This document shows positions 1-8,084 of a stretch of DNA of 64,000 nt, piece after piece. A model generated the notes under the pieces. The model did not search any database. It was not told the DNA's origin and saw only the letters and a list, made by a program, of their open reading frames with translations. Positions within the stretch are counted from its first letter, which is position 1. Each line of letters opens with the position of its first letter. This stretch comes from Chitinophaga solisilvae (GTDB taxonomy: Bacteria; Bacteroidota; Bacteroidia; Chitinophagales; Chitinophagaceae). The stretch covers positions 124,001-188,000 of the forward strand of contig NZ_JAABOK010000006.1 in assembly GCF_009928525.1 (NCBI RefSeq). The letters run 5' to 3'. The position numbers and the translations under genes are program-made.

Positions 1-90
1 TTTAAAGTAAAAAAACACGCCACCCTCTCCGAAACCTGGGGCGGCCGCTATGCCTCCGACCACTTCTCTGTATTCGCGGAGCTGCAGTAA
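1..90 (+). CDS. C-terminal end of an endonuclease/exonuclease/phosphatase family protein (partial)
   Basis: Frame 1 is open from the window edge to a TAA at 88-90, giving 29 residues that end in GGRYASDHFSVFAEL. The Ser-Asp-His followed by a hydrophobic strand and a final acidic-Leu is the usual last strand of the endonuclease/exonuclease/phosphatase (EEP, DNase I-like) fold, where Asp-His is part of the metal-dependent phosphodiesterase site. The start and most of the protein lie outside the window, so substrate (nucleic acid, sphingolipid or inositol phosphate) cannot be told. It converges on the lipoprotein gene at 211-972, with the long palindrome 103-198 between their stop codons. Confidence 0.6.
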   Translation, partial: FKVKKHATLSETWGGRYASDHFSVFAELQ

Positions 91-102
91 AAAAGAATTT
101 TA

Positions 103-198
103 TTATTTAATTATCTGAGATTTTGTTTCACATAAAAATGCCCGCTGAATTATCAGCGGGCATTTTTATGTGAAACAAAATCTCAAATAATTAAATAA
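103..198. repeat. Long near-perfect palindrome, B-type arms (element 1)
   Basis: Arms 103-148 and 153-198 pair over 46 positions with a single mismatch (115 against 186) around a 4-nt loop. It lies between two convergent genes, 12 bp after the first stop codon and 12 bp before the other. The outer arm carries the words TTATTTAATTATCTGAGATTTTG, related to the arms of the elements at 46028 and 61361, but the centre (TGCCCGCTGA) lacks the GCGAAGAT core seen in the others. As RNA from either strand it would form a very stable hairpin and could end transcription in both directions. Confidence 0.9.
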
Positions 199-210
199 CT
201 ACATCATAAA

Positions 211-972
211 TTAATTGTGGGTGTGTTCAACAGTCATGCTGTTTTCCAGTGCGTCTACCACTTTGTTGTGGAGATTGCCGTTTACATCCACGCTGATCTG
301 GAGCTTGCCATTGGTAAACGATCCGGTGAAGTCGCCCACCTGCAGCTTGGTCAGGATCAGATCCATAGAAACCTGCAGCTTGCCTTTCCAGATAATGTTT
401 TTGTCTGTTACAACTACATCCTTTCCATGCGCCTTTAACTCGATGACACCGGAGAGGAGAATTTCCATCGGTATCTTCTTGCCATCCCAGGTAAGGAATC
501 CTTTCAGCCTTACAGCAGGATTTTTTCTGTCGCCTTCAACGCGGGCATATACTTTTACCTGCTGGTAGGTACCAACCGGGATTTTAATGCCGCCGATGAT
601 AGCTGGTACTTTCTTCAGGTCAATCTGACGATCTGTTCTCAACCTGAATTCCAGTTCATCTTTACCACGTTTTGCATCGAAGCGGATCTCTCTCAGACGT
701 GCGGTAGCTGTGTCCCACGTGATATCGAAACCGCCGGATGCAGCTTTAGCCATAGCAGCGTCGCCGGTGAGGGCAGATAAACGGCCGGAAGCATCAGGTG
801 TTAAGGTGGAGGTTTGGTTGATAGCAGAAACTTCGTAGTTGACAGTAGCTGAATCCTTGATTAAGGCTGGTTGATCGCCCCCATCAGGAGAAGCCATTTC
901 TTTTGAACATGATGCGAGCACCATGGATGCAATGCACACGGCACCGCAGAATTGTAGGATTCCGGTTTTCAT
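211..972 (-). CDS. Hypothetical lipoprotein
   Basis: 253 residues. A short charged N-terminus, hydrophobic segment and lipobox-like VLAS-Cys near residue 22 indicate signal peptidase II processing and a lipid-anchored envelope protein. No family is recognised. After a low-complexity linker the mature part looks beta-rich, with amphipathic strands (ITWDTATARLREIRFDAK, then KGKLQVSMDLILTKLQV) and a His-rich end. The sequence mentions no catalytic motif. It is monocistronic: the M28 peptidase gene upstream has its own terminator at 1062-1101. No good -7 element is visible upstream; a weak TATTTTTA is the nearest. Confidence 0.75.
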   Translation of the reverse strand: MKTGILQFCGAVCIASMVLASCSKEMASPDGGDQPALIKDSATVNYEVSAINQTSTLTPDASGRLSALTGDAAMAKAASGGFDITWDTATARLREIRFDAKRGKDELEFRLRTDRQIDLKKVPAIIGGIKIPVGTYQQVKVYARVEGDRKNPAVRLKGFLTWDGKKIPMEILLSGVIELKAHGKDVVVTDKNIIWKGKLQVSMDLILTKLQVGDFTGSFTNGKLQISVDVNGNLHNKVVDALENSMTVEHTHN

Positions 973-1061
973 ATTTGATATGGTTTTAAATGACTATTGG
1001 GGAAATTACGCCGGTAAAAATAAATAAGAAATCCGATAAAAAAACTATTTGTGTATTAATT

Positions 1062-1101
1062 AAAAAAGAAAGATCCGGATGAGACAGTCTCATACCGGAT
1101 C
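1062..1101 (-). terminator. Rho-independent terminator of the M28 peptidase gene
   Basis: The stem 1072-1085 / 1087-1101 reads GATCCGGATGAGAC against its complement with one bulged base and a minimal loop. On the minus strand it is followed by a T-rich run (complement of 1062-1071). It starts 24 bp after the peptidase stop codon. Confidence 0.85.
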
Positions 1102-1124
1102 AATATATGATGCGCTACCCGCCT

Positions 1125-2429
1125 TTATCTTGCAGGAAGCGGTGCAATTCGTGTAGGCGTTGCCGTACCATTCACAATACTGGTGGAACTGGTGGCAATA
1201 GCTTTAATAATATCTGTAATATTTGTTACATCCAATGTAGCCAGCTCATCATCTACCGTGTGATAAAAGGTATCTTTATCGATCTGTGTGGTTGAGATCG
1301 TATGTGCAGGTACGCCCAGTCTGGCCAGGGTGGCGTTGTCCGAGCGATAGAACAGATCCTGTTCAGGATAAGGGTCCGGGTAAAAATGGAAAGCGGATCC
1401 TTCCAGGCTGCGTTGCAGGATAGTGCCGAAGTCCGATTTATCGAAGCCGGTAATGAAGGCGCTGTTCTTTCCAAATTTGGATTCCTTACCAATCATTTCA
1501 ATATTGAACATGGCTACCACCTTGGCAGGGTCCAGCTTTTCAGAGAAGTAGGAAGAGCCGTAACCACCGCTTTCTTCGGCAGTGAAAGCAACAAAGATGA
1601 TGGAGCGCGCCGGACGTTTCTTGCTGAAGTAGCTTGCCAGCGTAATCACCGCTGTGGTGCCGGAGGCGTCATCATCGGCGCCGTTGGCGATGCTGTCGCC
1701 AGCAACTGCAGGCAATACACCCAGGTGATCGTAATGCCCGGAGAATACCACATATTCATCCGGTTTGGTGCTGCCTTTAATCATACCGGCAACATTCGCA
1801 TAATCACGGCTCTTTACTTCACGCGTTACTTCCAGTGACCAGCTGGCAGTATCTGGCACCGGATCTTTTTCGTATATCAGCACTACCTGGTGTGCTGCTT
1901 CCTTAGCGATAATCTCTTCCGGGGTGTTATAAAATCTTCCGGAGAAGGAATGGGAAATACCATCGAGATAGCCGGCCATGGAAGGGTCCAGCCAGATAAC
2001 CAGGTCTTTCTGACGCGGATTTTTATCGCGCAGCAATTTCATCATCTGTCCCGGATCTTTGACGTGTACAATAGTGGTGGATGTATCGTTCTTGATCCGG
2101 ATATGTGTGCTGGTGCCTACCGGTACTACGGGCCAGTCTTTGCTTTCACCGTTTATCACCAGTTGCTGGCTGACAGGTTGCAGGCCGTATTTGATAAAGT
2201 GCTGCTGAAAATCCTTTTCTCCCGGCAGAGGTTTAATACCTGCTTTTTTAAATTCACTGCTGATAAATGCTGCAGCTTTTTCAATGCCGGGAGTTCCGGG
2301 GGAGCGGCCCTGCATATCATCAGCAGCGAGGGTTTGAATGATGCGCGCTACTTCTTTCTGCTCAATTTTCTGCGCGTTGGCAGCGGTCATATAACCGGCG
2401 GCGAGCGATAACAATAGAATCTTTTTCAT
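1125..2429 (-). CDS. Exported M28-family zinc aminopeptidase
   Basis: 434 residues from the ATG at 2429. The open frame extends 50 codons further upstream, but this ATG directly starts a classical signal peptide (MKKILLLSLAAGYMTAANA), so it is preferred. The M28 metal-ligand series is complete: His232 in GHYDHLG, Asp252-254 in GADDDASG, Glu285-286 in TAEES, Glu311 in NIEMIG and His390 in FYHTVDDE. M28 enzymes use two zinc ions to remove N-terminal residues from peptides; this one should act in the periplasm or outside the cell. It is transcribed alone, ending at the hairpin 1072-1101. An upstream in-frame stretch beginning MLVSPDGK is treated as untranslated. Confidence 0.92.
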   Translation of the reverse strand: MKKILLLSLAAGYMTAANAQKIEQKEVARIIQTLAADDMQGRSPGTPGIEKAAAFISSEFKKAGIKPLPGEKDFQQHFIKYGLQPVSQQLVINGESKDWPVVPVGTSTHIRIKNDTSTTIVHVKDPGQMMKLLRDKNPRQKDLVIWLDPSMAGYLDGISHSFSGRFYNTPEEIIAKEAAHQVVLIYEKDPVPDTASWSLEVTREVKSRDYANVAGMIKGSTKPDEYVVFSGHYDHLGVLPAVAGDSIANGADDDASGTTAVITLASYFSKKRPARSIIFVAFTAEESGGYGSSYFSEKLDPAKVVAMFNIEMIGKESKFGKNSAFITGFDKSDFGTILQRSLEGSAFHFYPDPYPEQDLFYRSDNATLARLGVPAHTISTTQIDKDTFYHTVDDELATLDVTNITDIIKAIATSSTSIVNGTATPTRIAPLPAR

Positions 2430-2852
2430 ATTGCGGTTTAGTCCTTTTTTATTGCTTTTATTTTGTGTCGGGTTGTCGTATTTCCGTGCGGGCACAGGCT
2501 GCGGTAAACTAATGTATAACGGCGGCTTATCTGTACCGTACCGCAATGCTAACATTTTTCCGTCAGGTGATACTAACATCTTAGTACCATAGTGCCGGCC
2601 GCAGTGGCGGCGGGTATATGGCAGCCATGCAGTAAGGCCGCAGCAGCAGTATGATTGACCTGCATACGGTCAGTCTTCTCTGCATGCCCATTACTGCTCT
2701 CCGGGAAATGGTATTGGATGCGGATGCCGGTCAGCCGGCAGAAAGGGGGACGGAATACCATGGTGGATTGCTGGTTGTATAATGGTTGTCAAGATACAAA
2801 TATCCGGATAAGATACAGTGCCGAATTATTTGGTACTTTTGATACAATTATT
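2430..2852. other. 423-bp divergent intergenic region between the M28 peptidase and ruvB
   Basis: No supported gene. Short open frames exist on both strands. On the minus strand one is continuous with the peptidase frame and reads SPDGKMLALRYGTDKPP, which recalls WD40/PD40-type proteins and could be a decayed fragment, but nothing more supports that. The ruvB promoter element lies at 2834-2841. Confidence 0.5.
2834..2841 (+). promoter_or_regulatory. Putative -7 element of ruvB
   Basis: TACTTTTG matches the Bacteroidota -7 consensus TAnnTTTG and ends 11 bp before the ruvB ATG, implying a very short or absent 5' leader. No TTTG is seen at the -33 position. The surrounding AATTATTTGGTACTTTTG is almost identical to that upstream of ruvC (6591-6610). 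Confidence 0.55.
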
Positions 2853-3881
2853 ATGTCCAATCAGCCTTTAAGACCAGAAGAGAATAAGCTCAGCGCTGCT
2901 GAGAAAGAGTTCGAGAACAGTATCCGGCCCAGGGAGATCATGGATTTTTCCGGGCAGGATCAGATTATCGAAAACCTGAAGATATTTATCAAGGCCGCCA
3001 AAATGCGGGGCGAAGCGTTGGACCATATTCTGTTCCATGGTCCACCCGGACTGGGAAAAACAACGCTGTCGCGCATTGTAGCCAACGAGCTGGGAGTAAA
3101 TATCAAGGAAACCTCCGGTCCGGTTATTGAGAAGCCGGGCGATCTTGCGGGATTGCTGACCAACCTGGAAGATAAGGATGTGTTGTTTATTGATGAGATT
3201 CACCGGTTAAGCACGGTAGTGGAAGAATACCTGTATTCTGCCATGGAAGATTACCGCATCGATATTATGATTGATACGGGGCCGAGTGCACGCAGTATCC
3301 AGATCAACCTGCACCCGTTCACGCTGATCGGGGCTACCACGCGTTCCGGCCTGCTCACCTCCCCGCTGCTGTCCAGGTTTGGTATTAAATCCAGGCTGGA
3401 ATACTATAGTGCGGCCACCCTGCAGAAGATCATCTGGCGGGCTGCCGGTCTGCTGAACACCAAAATTACCTCCGATGCGGCTGCTGAAATAGCGCGCCGT
3501 TCCAGGGGCACTCCGCGTATTGCCAATGGCTTATTACGCCGGGTGCGCGACTTTGCGCAGGTGATAGGTAACGGTGTTATTGATCTTGACATAGCGCAGC
3601 TAAGCCTGAAAGCCCTCAACGTAGATGAATACGGCCTGGATGAAATGGATAACCGTATCCTGCAGGTCATCATCGAAAACTTCAAGGGAGGTCCGGTAGG
3701 TATCACTACCATTGCCACCGCAGTGGGAGAAGAATCCGGTACCCTGGAAGAAGTGTATGAGCCGTTCCTGATCCAGGAAGGCTTTTTGAAGCGAACCCCG
3801 CGCGGCAGAGAAGTAACGGAGAAAGCATACGTGCATTTGGGGAAAAGCCCGTTCAGGGGAGAAGGAAATCTGTTATTTTAA
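2853..3881 (+). CDS. ruvB: Holliday junction branch migration DNA helicase RuvB
   Basis: 342 residues from the ATG at 2853; the frame is open upstream, but homologous sequence begins only here ([10 protein letters not shown]). RuvB is the AAA+ motor of the RuvABC resolvasome and drives branch migration at Holliday junctions. Visible features are Walker A GPPGLGKT (63-70), Walker B LFIDEIH (about 113-119), the GATTRSGLL sensor region and the C-terminal winged-helix domain ending in [13 protein letters not shown]. Length is typical. The TAA stop overlaps the left end of the long palindrome 3880-3998. ruvC lies 2.8 kb away and shares an unusual promoter word; ruvA is not in the window. Confidence 0.98.
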   Translation: MSNQPLRPEENKLSAAEKEFENSIRPREIMDFSGQDQIIENLKIFIKAAKMRGEALDHILFHGPPGLGKTTLSRIVANELGVNIKETSGPVIEKPGDLAGLLTNLEDKDVLFIDEIHRLSTVVEEYLYSAMEDYRIDIMIDTGPSARSIQINLHPFTLIGATTRSGLLTSPLLSRFGIKSRLEYYSAATLQKIIWRAAGLLNTKITSDAAAEIARRSRGTPRIANGLLRRVRDFAQVIGNGVIDLDIAQLSLKALNVDEYGLDEMDNRILQVIIENFKGGPVGITTIATAVGEESGTLEEVYEPFLIQEGFLKRTPRGREVTEKAYVHLGKSPFRGEGNLLF

Positions 3882-3998
3882 TTACGAATTAAGAATGATG
3901 AATGATGAGTTAGGGCGAAGATTAAAGCGAAGAACAAATTTTGTCATTCGCTTTAATCTTCGCCCTAACTCATCATTCATAATTCTTAATTCATAATT
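3880..3998. repeat. Long near-perfect palindrome, A-type arms (element 2)
   Basis: Arms 3880-3931 and 3947-3998 pair at 50 of 52 positions around a 15-nt loop. It exactly fills the space between convergent ruvB and the response regulator: its ends overlap the last bases of both stop codons. The arm is built of 7-bp units (GAATTAA, GAATGAT, GAATGAT, GAGTTAG) followed by GGCGAAGAT and GCGAA. Confidence 0.92.
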
Positions 3999-4699
3999 TA
4001 TTCCTTCACTACCAGCCTGAATCCATTTCCATGAATATTCACTATTTCAATATTCCCGTCATCTTTCAGGTATTTGCGTAGTTTGGCAATATACACGTCC
4101 ATACTGCGGCCGTTGAAATAGGTATCGCTGCCCCATATTTTTTTGAGTGCGAGTTCGCGGGGGAGCAGGTCATTTTTATGTTCGCAGAGCATGTGCAGCA
4201 GTTCGTTCTCTTTGGGGGAGAGCGTGTGTGTTTCTCCGTTATGAGCCAGTGTGCGCAGGCGGGAGTTGAAGGCGTAGGAGCCTATCTGGAATTCGTGTTG
4301 TTCTTCCTCTTTGCTGTTCAGTTCCTGGTTACGTTTCAGGATGGCTTTTATTTTCAGGAGCAGCAGTTCGCTGTCGAATGGTTTGGCGATGTAGTCGTCT
4401 GCACCGAGTTTATATCCCTGAATGATGTCTTCCTTCATGGTTTTGGCGGACAGGAAGAACAGGGGGATATCGGGATCTACGTCACGGATTTCTTCCGCGA
4501 GTTTGAATCCGTCCATGTTGGGCATCATGATGTCCAGCAGGCAGATATCGAATTTCTCACGGCGGAAGGCTGCCAGTGCCAGGATACCATCGCGGCATAA
4601 TTCCACGTCATAATCGTTCAGCTCGAGGTAGTTTTTAAGTACCATGCCCAGGTTGGTGTCATCTTCTGCCAGTAATATCTTTGGTTTACGTTCTTCCAT
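3998..4699 (-). CDS. OmpR-family response regulator, RprY-like, without adjacent kinase
   Basis: 233 residues from the ATG at 4699 (MEERKPKILLAEDD); an ATG two codons upstream at 4705 is equally possible. Receiver domain at 1-125 with acidic pocket Glu12-Asp13-Asp14, phosphoacceptor Asp56 in LLDIMMP, the Ser/Thr switch in FLSAK and Lys in KPF. A winged-helix effector domain follows (about 135-230), ending GNGFRLVV. The sequence style is that of Bacteroidota RprY. No histidine kinase is adjacent, so it is an orphan whose partner is elsewhere. A -7 element TATATTTG at 4722-4729 lies close to the start. It resembles the second orphan regulator at 7386-8081. Confidence 0.93.
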   Translation of the reverse strand: MEERKPKILLAEDDTNLGMVLKNYLELNDYDVELCRDGILALAAFRREKFDICLLDIMMPNMDGFKLAEEIRDVDPDIPLFFLSAKTMKEDIIQGYKLGADDYIAKPFDSELLLLKIKAILKRNQELNSKEEEQHEFQIGSYAFNSRLRTLAHNGETHTLSPKENELLHMLCEHKNDLLPRELALKKIWGSDTYFNGRSMDVYIAKLRKYLKDDGNIEIVNIHGNGFRLVVKE

Positions 4700-4721
4700 A
4701 ATCATAAAGGGTTGATTATAA

Positions 4722-4729
4722 CAAATATA
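4722..4729 (-). promoter_or_regulatory. Putative -7 element of the RprY-like regulator
   Basis: The plus-strand CAAATATA reads TATATTTG on the minus strand (TAnnTTTG). It lies 16-22 bp from the two possible start codons. No -33 TTTG at the right distance. Confidence 0.45.
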
Positions 4730-4822
4730 AAGTTTTTCTGTGGCACGAAAGGTCGGTAAAATTTGGACCTTACGGGTCAAAAGAATTGTTAAAACTCAGG
4801 CCGGCGCAGATTATGCAGAGGG

Positions 4823-5614
4823 TTAACGCTTGTCCAGCAGGGAGCTGAAGGGGTAACGGAGGTTGCTGTAGTTCACCATATCCACGATGATATTTCCAAC
4901 GGAGATGGGGCTTTCCACGCGCAGGGGTACTTTATTGGCGTCGTCGCTCACCCATACGGTCATTTTTTCACCGCCTTCAAAAATGGTTCCCTTGATAAGC
5001 AGGGGTTTGAATTTGATGGCTCTGAACTTACCGAAGCGGGTGTTTACGTCTTCTTTTCCCAGATACCGGATATAGATATTATACACCTGGTCATCGAGGA
5101 ACATGGCGAAGGGGATTTTATCGCCTTCCTTATACTTGCTGAAGTCGATATTACGGGCGTAATAGATGGCGCTGATAACGTCCTGTACGCAGGGAGGCAC
5201 GGTAAAGGTGCCGTTGGTACTGATTGCCTGATGGGCAGCCTGGTTGAATACCACGTTGTTATAGATTTTATAACCGCCTTCATTTACGTTGCGCAGAAAC
5301 TTCAGGGGCTGCATGGTAGCGGTGTCCAGGAAGGTTTCGTAGGTATCGCGCACTTTGAAGATCCAGTCGTAGGCACGGAAGGTTTTTCCGTTGCCGGTGA
5401 TATGATATACATCGCGGTTGGCGAACCGTTCCAGGGCTACGTGAAAAGTGGCTTCTCCGGCGCCTACATACATGCGGCCGAGGTTGTACATAACTTTAAA
5501 CGTGATATTTTCTCCTGCGTTGAAGCTGGTATTACGGATAGAGCAGAAGTCGTTTTGCGCTTCAGCGGGGTTAATACAGGAGAGACATAAGATGAGTAGC
5601 AGAAAATACCTCAT
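4823..5614 (-). CDS. Exported DUF3108 domain protein
   Basis: 263 residues with an N-terminal signal peptide ending near AEA-Q (residue 20). The mature protein has the DUF3108 pattern: a GENITFKVMYNLGRMYVGAGEATF start, an aromatic FRAYDWIFKVRDTYETF section, and a final MTVWVSDDANKVPLRVES motif leading to IVDMVNY. DUF3108 proteins are beta-rich, envelope-located proteins of unknown function. Only 11 bp separate it from the flippase-like gene upstream, so the two are probably co-transcribed and may act on the same lipid or envelope process. A weak dyad around 4763-4780 may be the 3' end of the transcript. Confidence 0.88.
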   Translation of the reverse strand: MRYFLLLILCLSCINPAEAQNDFCSIRNTSFNAGENITFKVMYNLGRMYVGAGEATFHVALERFANRDVYHITGNGKTFRAYDWIFKVRDTYETFLDTATMQPLKFLRNVNEGGYKIYNNVVFNQAAHQAISTNGTFTVPPCVQDVISAIYYARNIDFSKYKEGDKIPFAMFLDDQVYNIYIRYLGKEDVNTRFGKFRAIKFKPLLIKGTIFEGGEKMTVWVSDDANKVPLRVESPISVGNIIVDMVNYSNLRYPFSSLLDKR

Positions 5615-5625
5615 TGCTTTGGTAG

Positions 5626-6615
5626 CTATTTTTCCTTAAAAATTTTTACTCCTAAAAGCAGCACACTTCCCAACACCGCCGGCAGTACCAGGTTGATCAG
5701 CCAGATACCGACAGTGGCGGCTATTATTGCGGCTGTATTGGAACTAAGCAACCCTAAAAAATATATGCTCACTTTTCCCCGGAGTCCTAACTCAGCAATG
5801 GCAATGGTAGGAACAATGGCCATTACGAGGTAAATCACGCTGTTTAACAGAAAGCCCTGCCACCACCAAAACTCCAGTCCGAGTGCGTCCAACAAAATCA
5901 AATACTGTGCCGAGAAGACGATGTACCGGAGCCCTGAAAGCAGCAACAGATACCGTAAATCACCGGATGAATATTTGACTATGATCTGTACAAATACTTT
6001 TGCCTTTCGCAGAAAAGGTATTTTTTCAAATACAGCCAGAATAATTTGTAACCGAAAATATAACAATATCGTCAGCGCACAAATAACTAAAAGTACACCG
6101 AACAGTATTTTCTCCCAGAAATTAGGGGCGAAATAACTGTTTTCCTTTACTGGCGCGAAGTTATTGAGGTAATAAATCATCCCGATTAACCCAAAGATAA
6201 CAGTGATGATCAGCTGGCTGAAACTTCCTACTATGGTTGCCGCAATGGCTTTCAGCTTGTTATGATTTTTGAGATAAAGGATGCGTCCACCGTATTCGCC
6301 TACACGATTCGGGGTGTTGATAGACAGGGATACACCTGAAAGGATGGCACTGAATGCCCGCAGGAAAGAGATACTTTCCAGGGGTTTTACCAGCTTTTGC
6401 CATTTCCGGGCTTCCAGTCCCCAGTTGAACAGCATCAGTACCAGTACCAGTACAATCCCCATCCAGCCTTTCTTCTCCAGCGATTCGCCCATCTGTCGGA
6501 GGGACTGTTCCAGGTTATCCCGGTGGAGCAGCTGATGGTAAATTGAATACGCCAACCAGGCAAAAAGCCCCGTCCCTAATAAGTAATTGAGAATTATTTT
6601 GGTACTTTTGTTCAG
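5626..6615 (-). CDS. Flippase-like integral membrane protein (lysylphosphatidylglycerol synthase TM region family)
   Basis: About 329 residues if translation starts at the CTG at 6615; the first TTG is at 6555. No ATG or GTG is available between the upstream in-frame TGA and the conserved region. The upstream start is preferred because it adds a plausible first helix (NYLLGTGLFAWLAYSIY) and fits a strong promoter at 6631-6663. About eight hydrophobic segments and the motif INTPNRVGEYGGRILYL, followed by a C-terminal AELGLRGKV loop, are typical of the LPG_synthase_TM/UPF0104 family of lipid flippase-like proteins. The lysyltransferase domain is absent, so lysyl-lipid synthesis is not implied. 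It forms an operon with the DUF3108 gene. Confidence 0.85.
   Translation of the reverse strand: MNKSTKIILNYLLGTGLFAWLAYSIYHQLLHRDNLEQSLRQMGESLEKKGWMGIVLVLVLMLFNWGLEARKWQKLVKPLESISFLRAFSAILSGVSLSINTPNRVGEYGGRILYLKNHNKLKAIAATIVGSFSQLIITVIFGLIGMIYYLNNFAPVKENSYFAPNFWEKILFGVLLVICALTILLYFRLQIILAVFEKIPFLRKAKVFVQIIVKYSSGDLRYLLLLSGLRYIVFSAQYLILLDALGLEFWWWQGFLLNSVIYLVMAIVPTIAIAELGLRGKVSIYFLGLLSSNTAAIIAATVGIWLINLVLPAVLGSVLLLGVKIFKEK
6603..6610 (+). promoter_or_regulatory. Putative -7 element of ruvC
   Basis: TACTTTTG, the same element as for ruvB, set in the shared word AATTATTTTGGTACTTTTG. It lies 36 bp before the ruvC TTG and inside the 5' end of the divergent flippase-like gene. Confidence 0.5.
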
Positions 6616-6630
6616 ATATCAAGATTTTTG

Positions 6631-6663
6631 CAAAAATATACTGTGGTTGGCAAACAAGTCAAA
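6631..6663 (-). promoter_or_regulatory. Full Bacteroidota promoter of the flippase-like/DUF3108 operon
   Basis: On the minus strand TTTG (complement of 6660-6663) is followed after 21 bp by TATTTTTG (complement of 6631-6638), matching TTTG-N19-22-TAnnTTTG. Transcription would start near 6624, about 10 bp before the proposed CTG start. The promoter overlaps the ruvC start codon. Confidence 0.7.
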
Positions 6664-7207
6664 AATAATTCTCGGCATTGACCCCGGCACGCTGGTAATG
6701 GGCTACGGACTTATACTCGTAGAAGGAAAAAAAGCCAGTCTGATAGAAATGGATGTGCTGAAACTGTCCAGACTGAAAGATCACTATGAAAGGCTGCAAC
6801 TGATTCACACACGCGTCCATGAACTGATTCAGCAACACAAACCTACCTGTTTCGCTATTGAAGCTCCCTTCTTCGGTAAAAACGTACAGAGTATGCTGAA
6901 GCTGGGCCGGGCACAGGGAGTCGCCATTGCTACCGCCATGCAGGCCGGATTAGCCGTAACAGAATATTCCCCGAAAAAAGTAAAGCAGTCTGTTACCGGC
7001 AACGGTAACGCGGACAAAGAACAGGTATGGCTTATGTTACAACGTATCCTCAGCATCACCGTACGCCCTGATTACTTCGATGCCACTGATGCACTGGCCG
7101 TTGCCGTATGCCATTACTATCAGGAAACCAACCCCTTGGCCGGCCTTTCCAAAGCAAAAGGATGGGAACAATTTTTGCAAAAGCACCCCGAAAGGATTTC
7201 CAGGTAA
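6647..7207 (+). CDS. ruvC: Crossover junction endodeoxyribonuclease RuvC
   Basis: 186 residues if started at the TTG at 6647 (MANKSKIILGIDPGT); an ATT-rich leader gives no ATG, and homology begins here. RuvC is the dimeric RNase H-fold nuclease that cuts Holliday junctions symmetrically. The four acidic catalytic positions are visible: Asp12 in GIDPGT, Glu72 in AIEAPFFGKN, and Asp145 and Asp148 in YFDATDALAVAVCH. Length is normal. It is divergent from the flippase-like gene, with only 31 bp between the two proposed starts, so their promoters and first codons overlap. Confidence 0.96.
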   Translation: MANKSKIILGIDPGTLVMGYGLILVEGKKASLIEMDVLKLSRLKDHYERLQLIHTRVHELIQQHKPTCFAIEAPFFGKNVQSMLKLGRAQGVAIATAMQAGLAVTEYSPKKVKQSVTGNGNADKEQVWLMLQRILSITVRPDYFDATDALAVAVCHYYQETNPLAGLSKAKGWEQFLQKHPERISR

Positions 7208-7385
7208 TAAAAGCTTATTTTATAAATTCGTAAATTGTAGTTACTTTGTTTGAAATTGTTCATCCTGATTATAGGGCTAACCCGGTAGCATGACCGGAAA
7301 ATAGCTTCACTATGAAAAATGACCATCATTTGTTAAGCAGCAATTTTGCAACAAGCTTTTTTATATTAATCAGCATCAGGCAAAT

Positions 7386-8081
7386 ATGAAAGCAAGAATC
7401 CTATTGGTGGAAGACGATCAATATATTGGTGCAGTTACAAAGAAACGATTGGAAGAAGCGGGCTATGATGTTGTGCACAGTATAGACGGCCAGGCCGCGT
7501 GGGAACAGTTCCAGTTGCGCTCTTTCGATATTTGTTTGCTGGATGTGGTAATGCCCAAAAAAGACGGACTGGCACTTGCCCAGCAAATACGTTCCGTTAA
7601 TGACCACGTTCCCATCTTATTCCTCACTTCCAAAAATGAAAAAGAAGACAGGATCGCCGGGCTGCGCACCGGTGCAGACGACTATATCAGCAAGCCTTTC
7701 AGCATGCAGGAACTTATACTGCGTATTGAAGTTTTTCTGAAAAGAACCCGTAGCGCAGGCGCAGATAAAACCAACACCTACGCCATCGGCAAACTGACCT
7801 TCGACTACGAAGACCTCCGCCTCTACAATGAGTCCGGCGATGTTTCCATATCCCTGACCCAGAAAGAAGCGGAATTACTCAGATACCTGTGCAACAATCC
7901 GAATAAAACCCTGAAGAGAGAAGACATCCTTTCACACGTATGGGGAAAAGATGACTACTTCCTGGGCCGTAGTATGGACGTTTTTGTCACCAAACTGAGA
8001 AAACATTTTAAATCAGATCCCCATGTCAGACTGGAAACACTCCATGGCGTCGGATTCCGTTTTAATATCCCGGTAAAATAA
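7386..8081 (+). CDS. OmpR-family response regulator without adjacent kinase
   Basis: 231 residues. Receiver domain with acidic pair Glu9-Asp10-Asp11, phosphoacceptor Asp53 in LLDVVMP, the FLTSK switch region and KPF lysine; a winged-helix DNA-binding domain begins near residue 130 and ends VGFRFNI. It is closely similar in layout to the RprY-like regulator at 3998-4699 and likewise has no kinase neighbour. The 178 bp upstream hold no obvious consensus promoter. It converges on the HIT gene with only 3 bp between the stop codons and no terminator hairpin. Confidence 0.92.
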   Translation: MKARILLVEDDQYIGAVTKKRLEEAGYDVVHSIDGQAAWEQFQLRSFDICLLDVVMPKKDGLALAQQIRSVNDHVPILFLTSKNEKEDRIAGLRTGADDYISKPFSMQELILRIEVFLKRTRSAGADKTNTYAIGKLTFDYEDLRLYNESGDVSISLTQKEAELLRYLCNNPNKTLKREDILSHVWGKDDYFLGRSMDVFVTKLRKHFKSDPHVRLETLHGVGFRFNIPVK

Positions 8082-8084
8082 ATA

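Noticed and set aside
2430..2761. N-terminal extension of the M28 peptidase frame (MLVSPDGK...) and a 62-codon frame at 2573-2761 as genes.
   Set aside because: The peptidase signal peptide starts at 2429; the upstream sequence has no second supporting feature.
3880..3998. The long palindromes as insertion-sequence ends or integron sites.
   Set aside because: No transposase or integrase, no constant terminal sequence, and no convincing target duplication; kept as an unclassified repeat family.
4763..4790. Short dyad GACC-TTAC-GGGTC near the end of the DUF3108 gene as a terminator.
   Set aside because: The stem is short with an offset and has only a weak T-rich tail; mentioned in the gene entry but not called.
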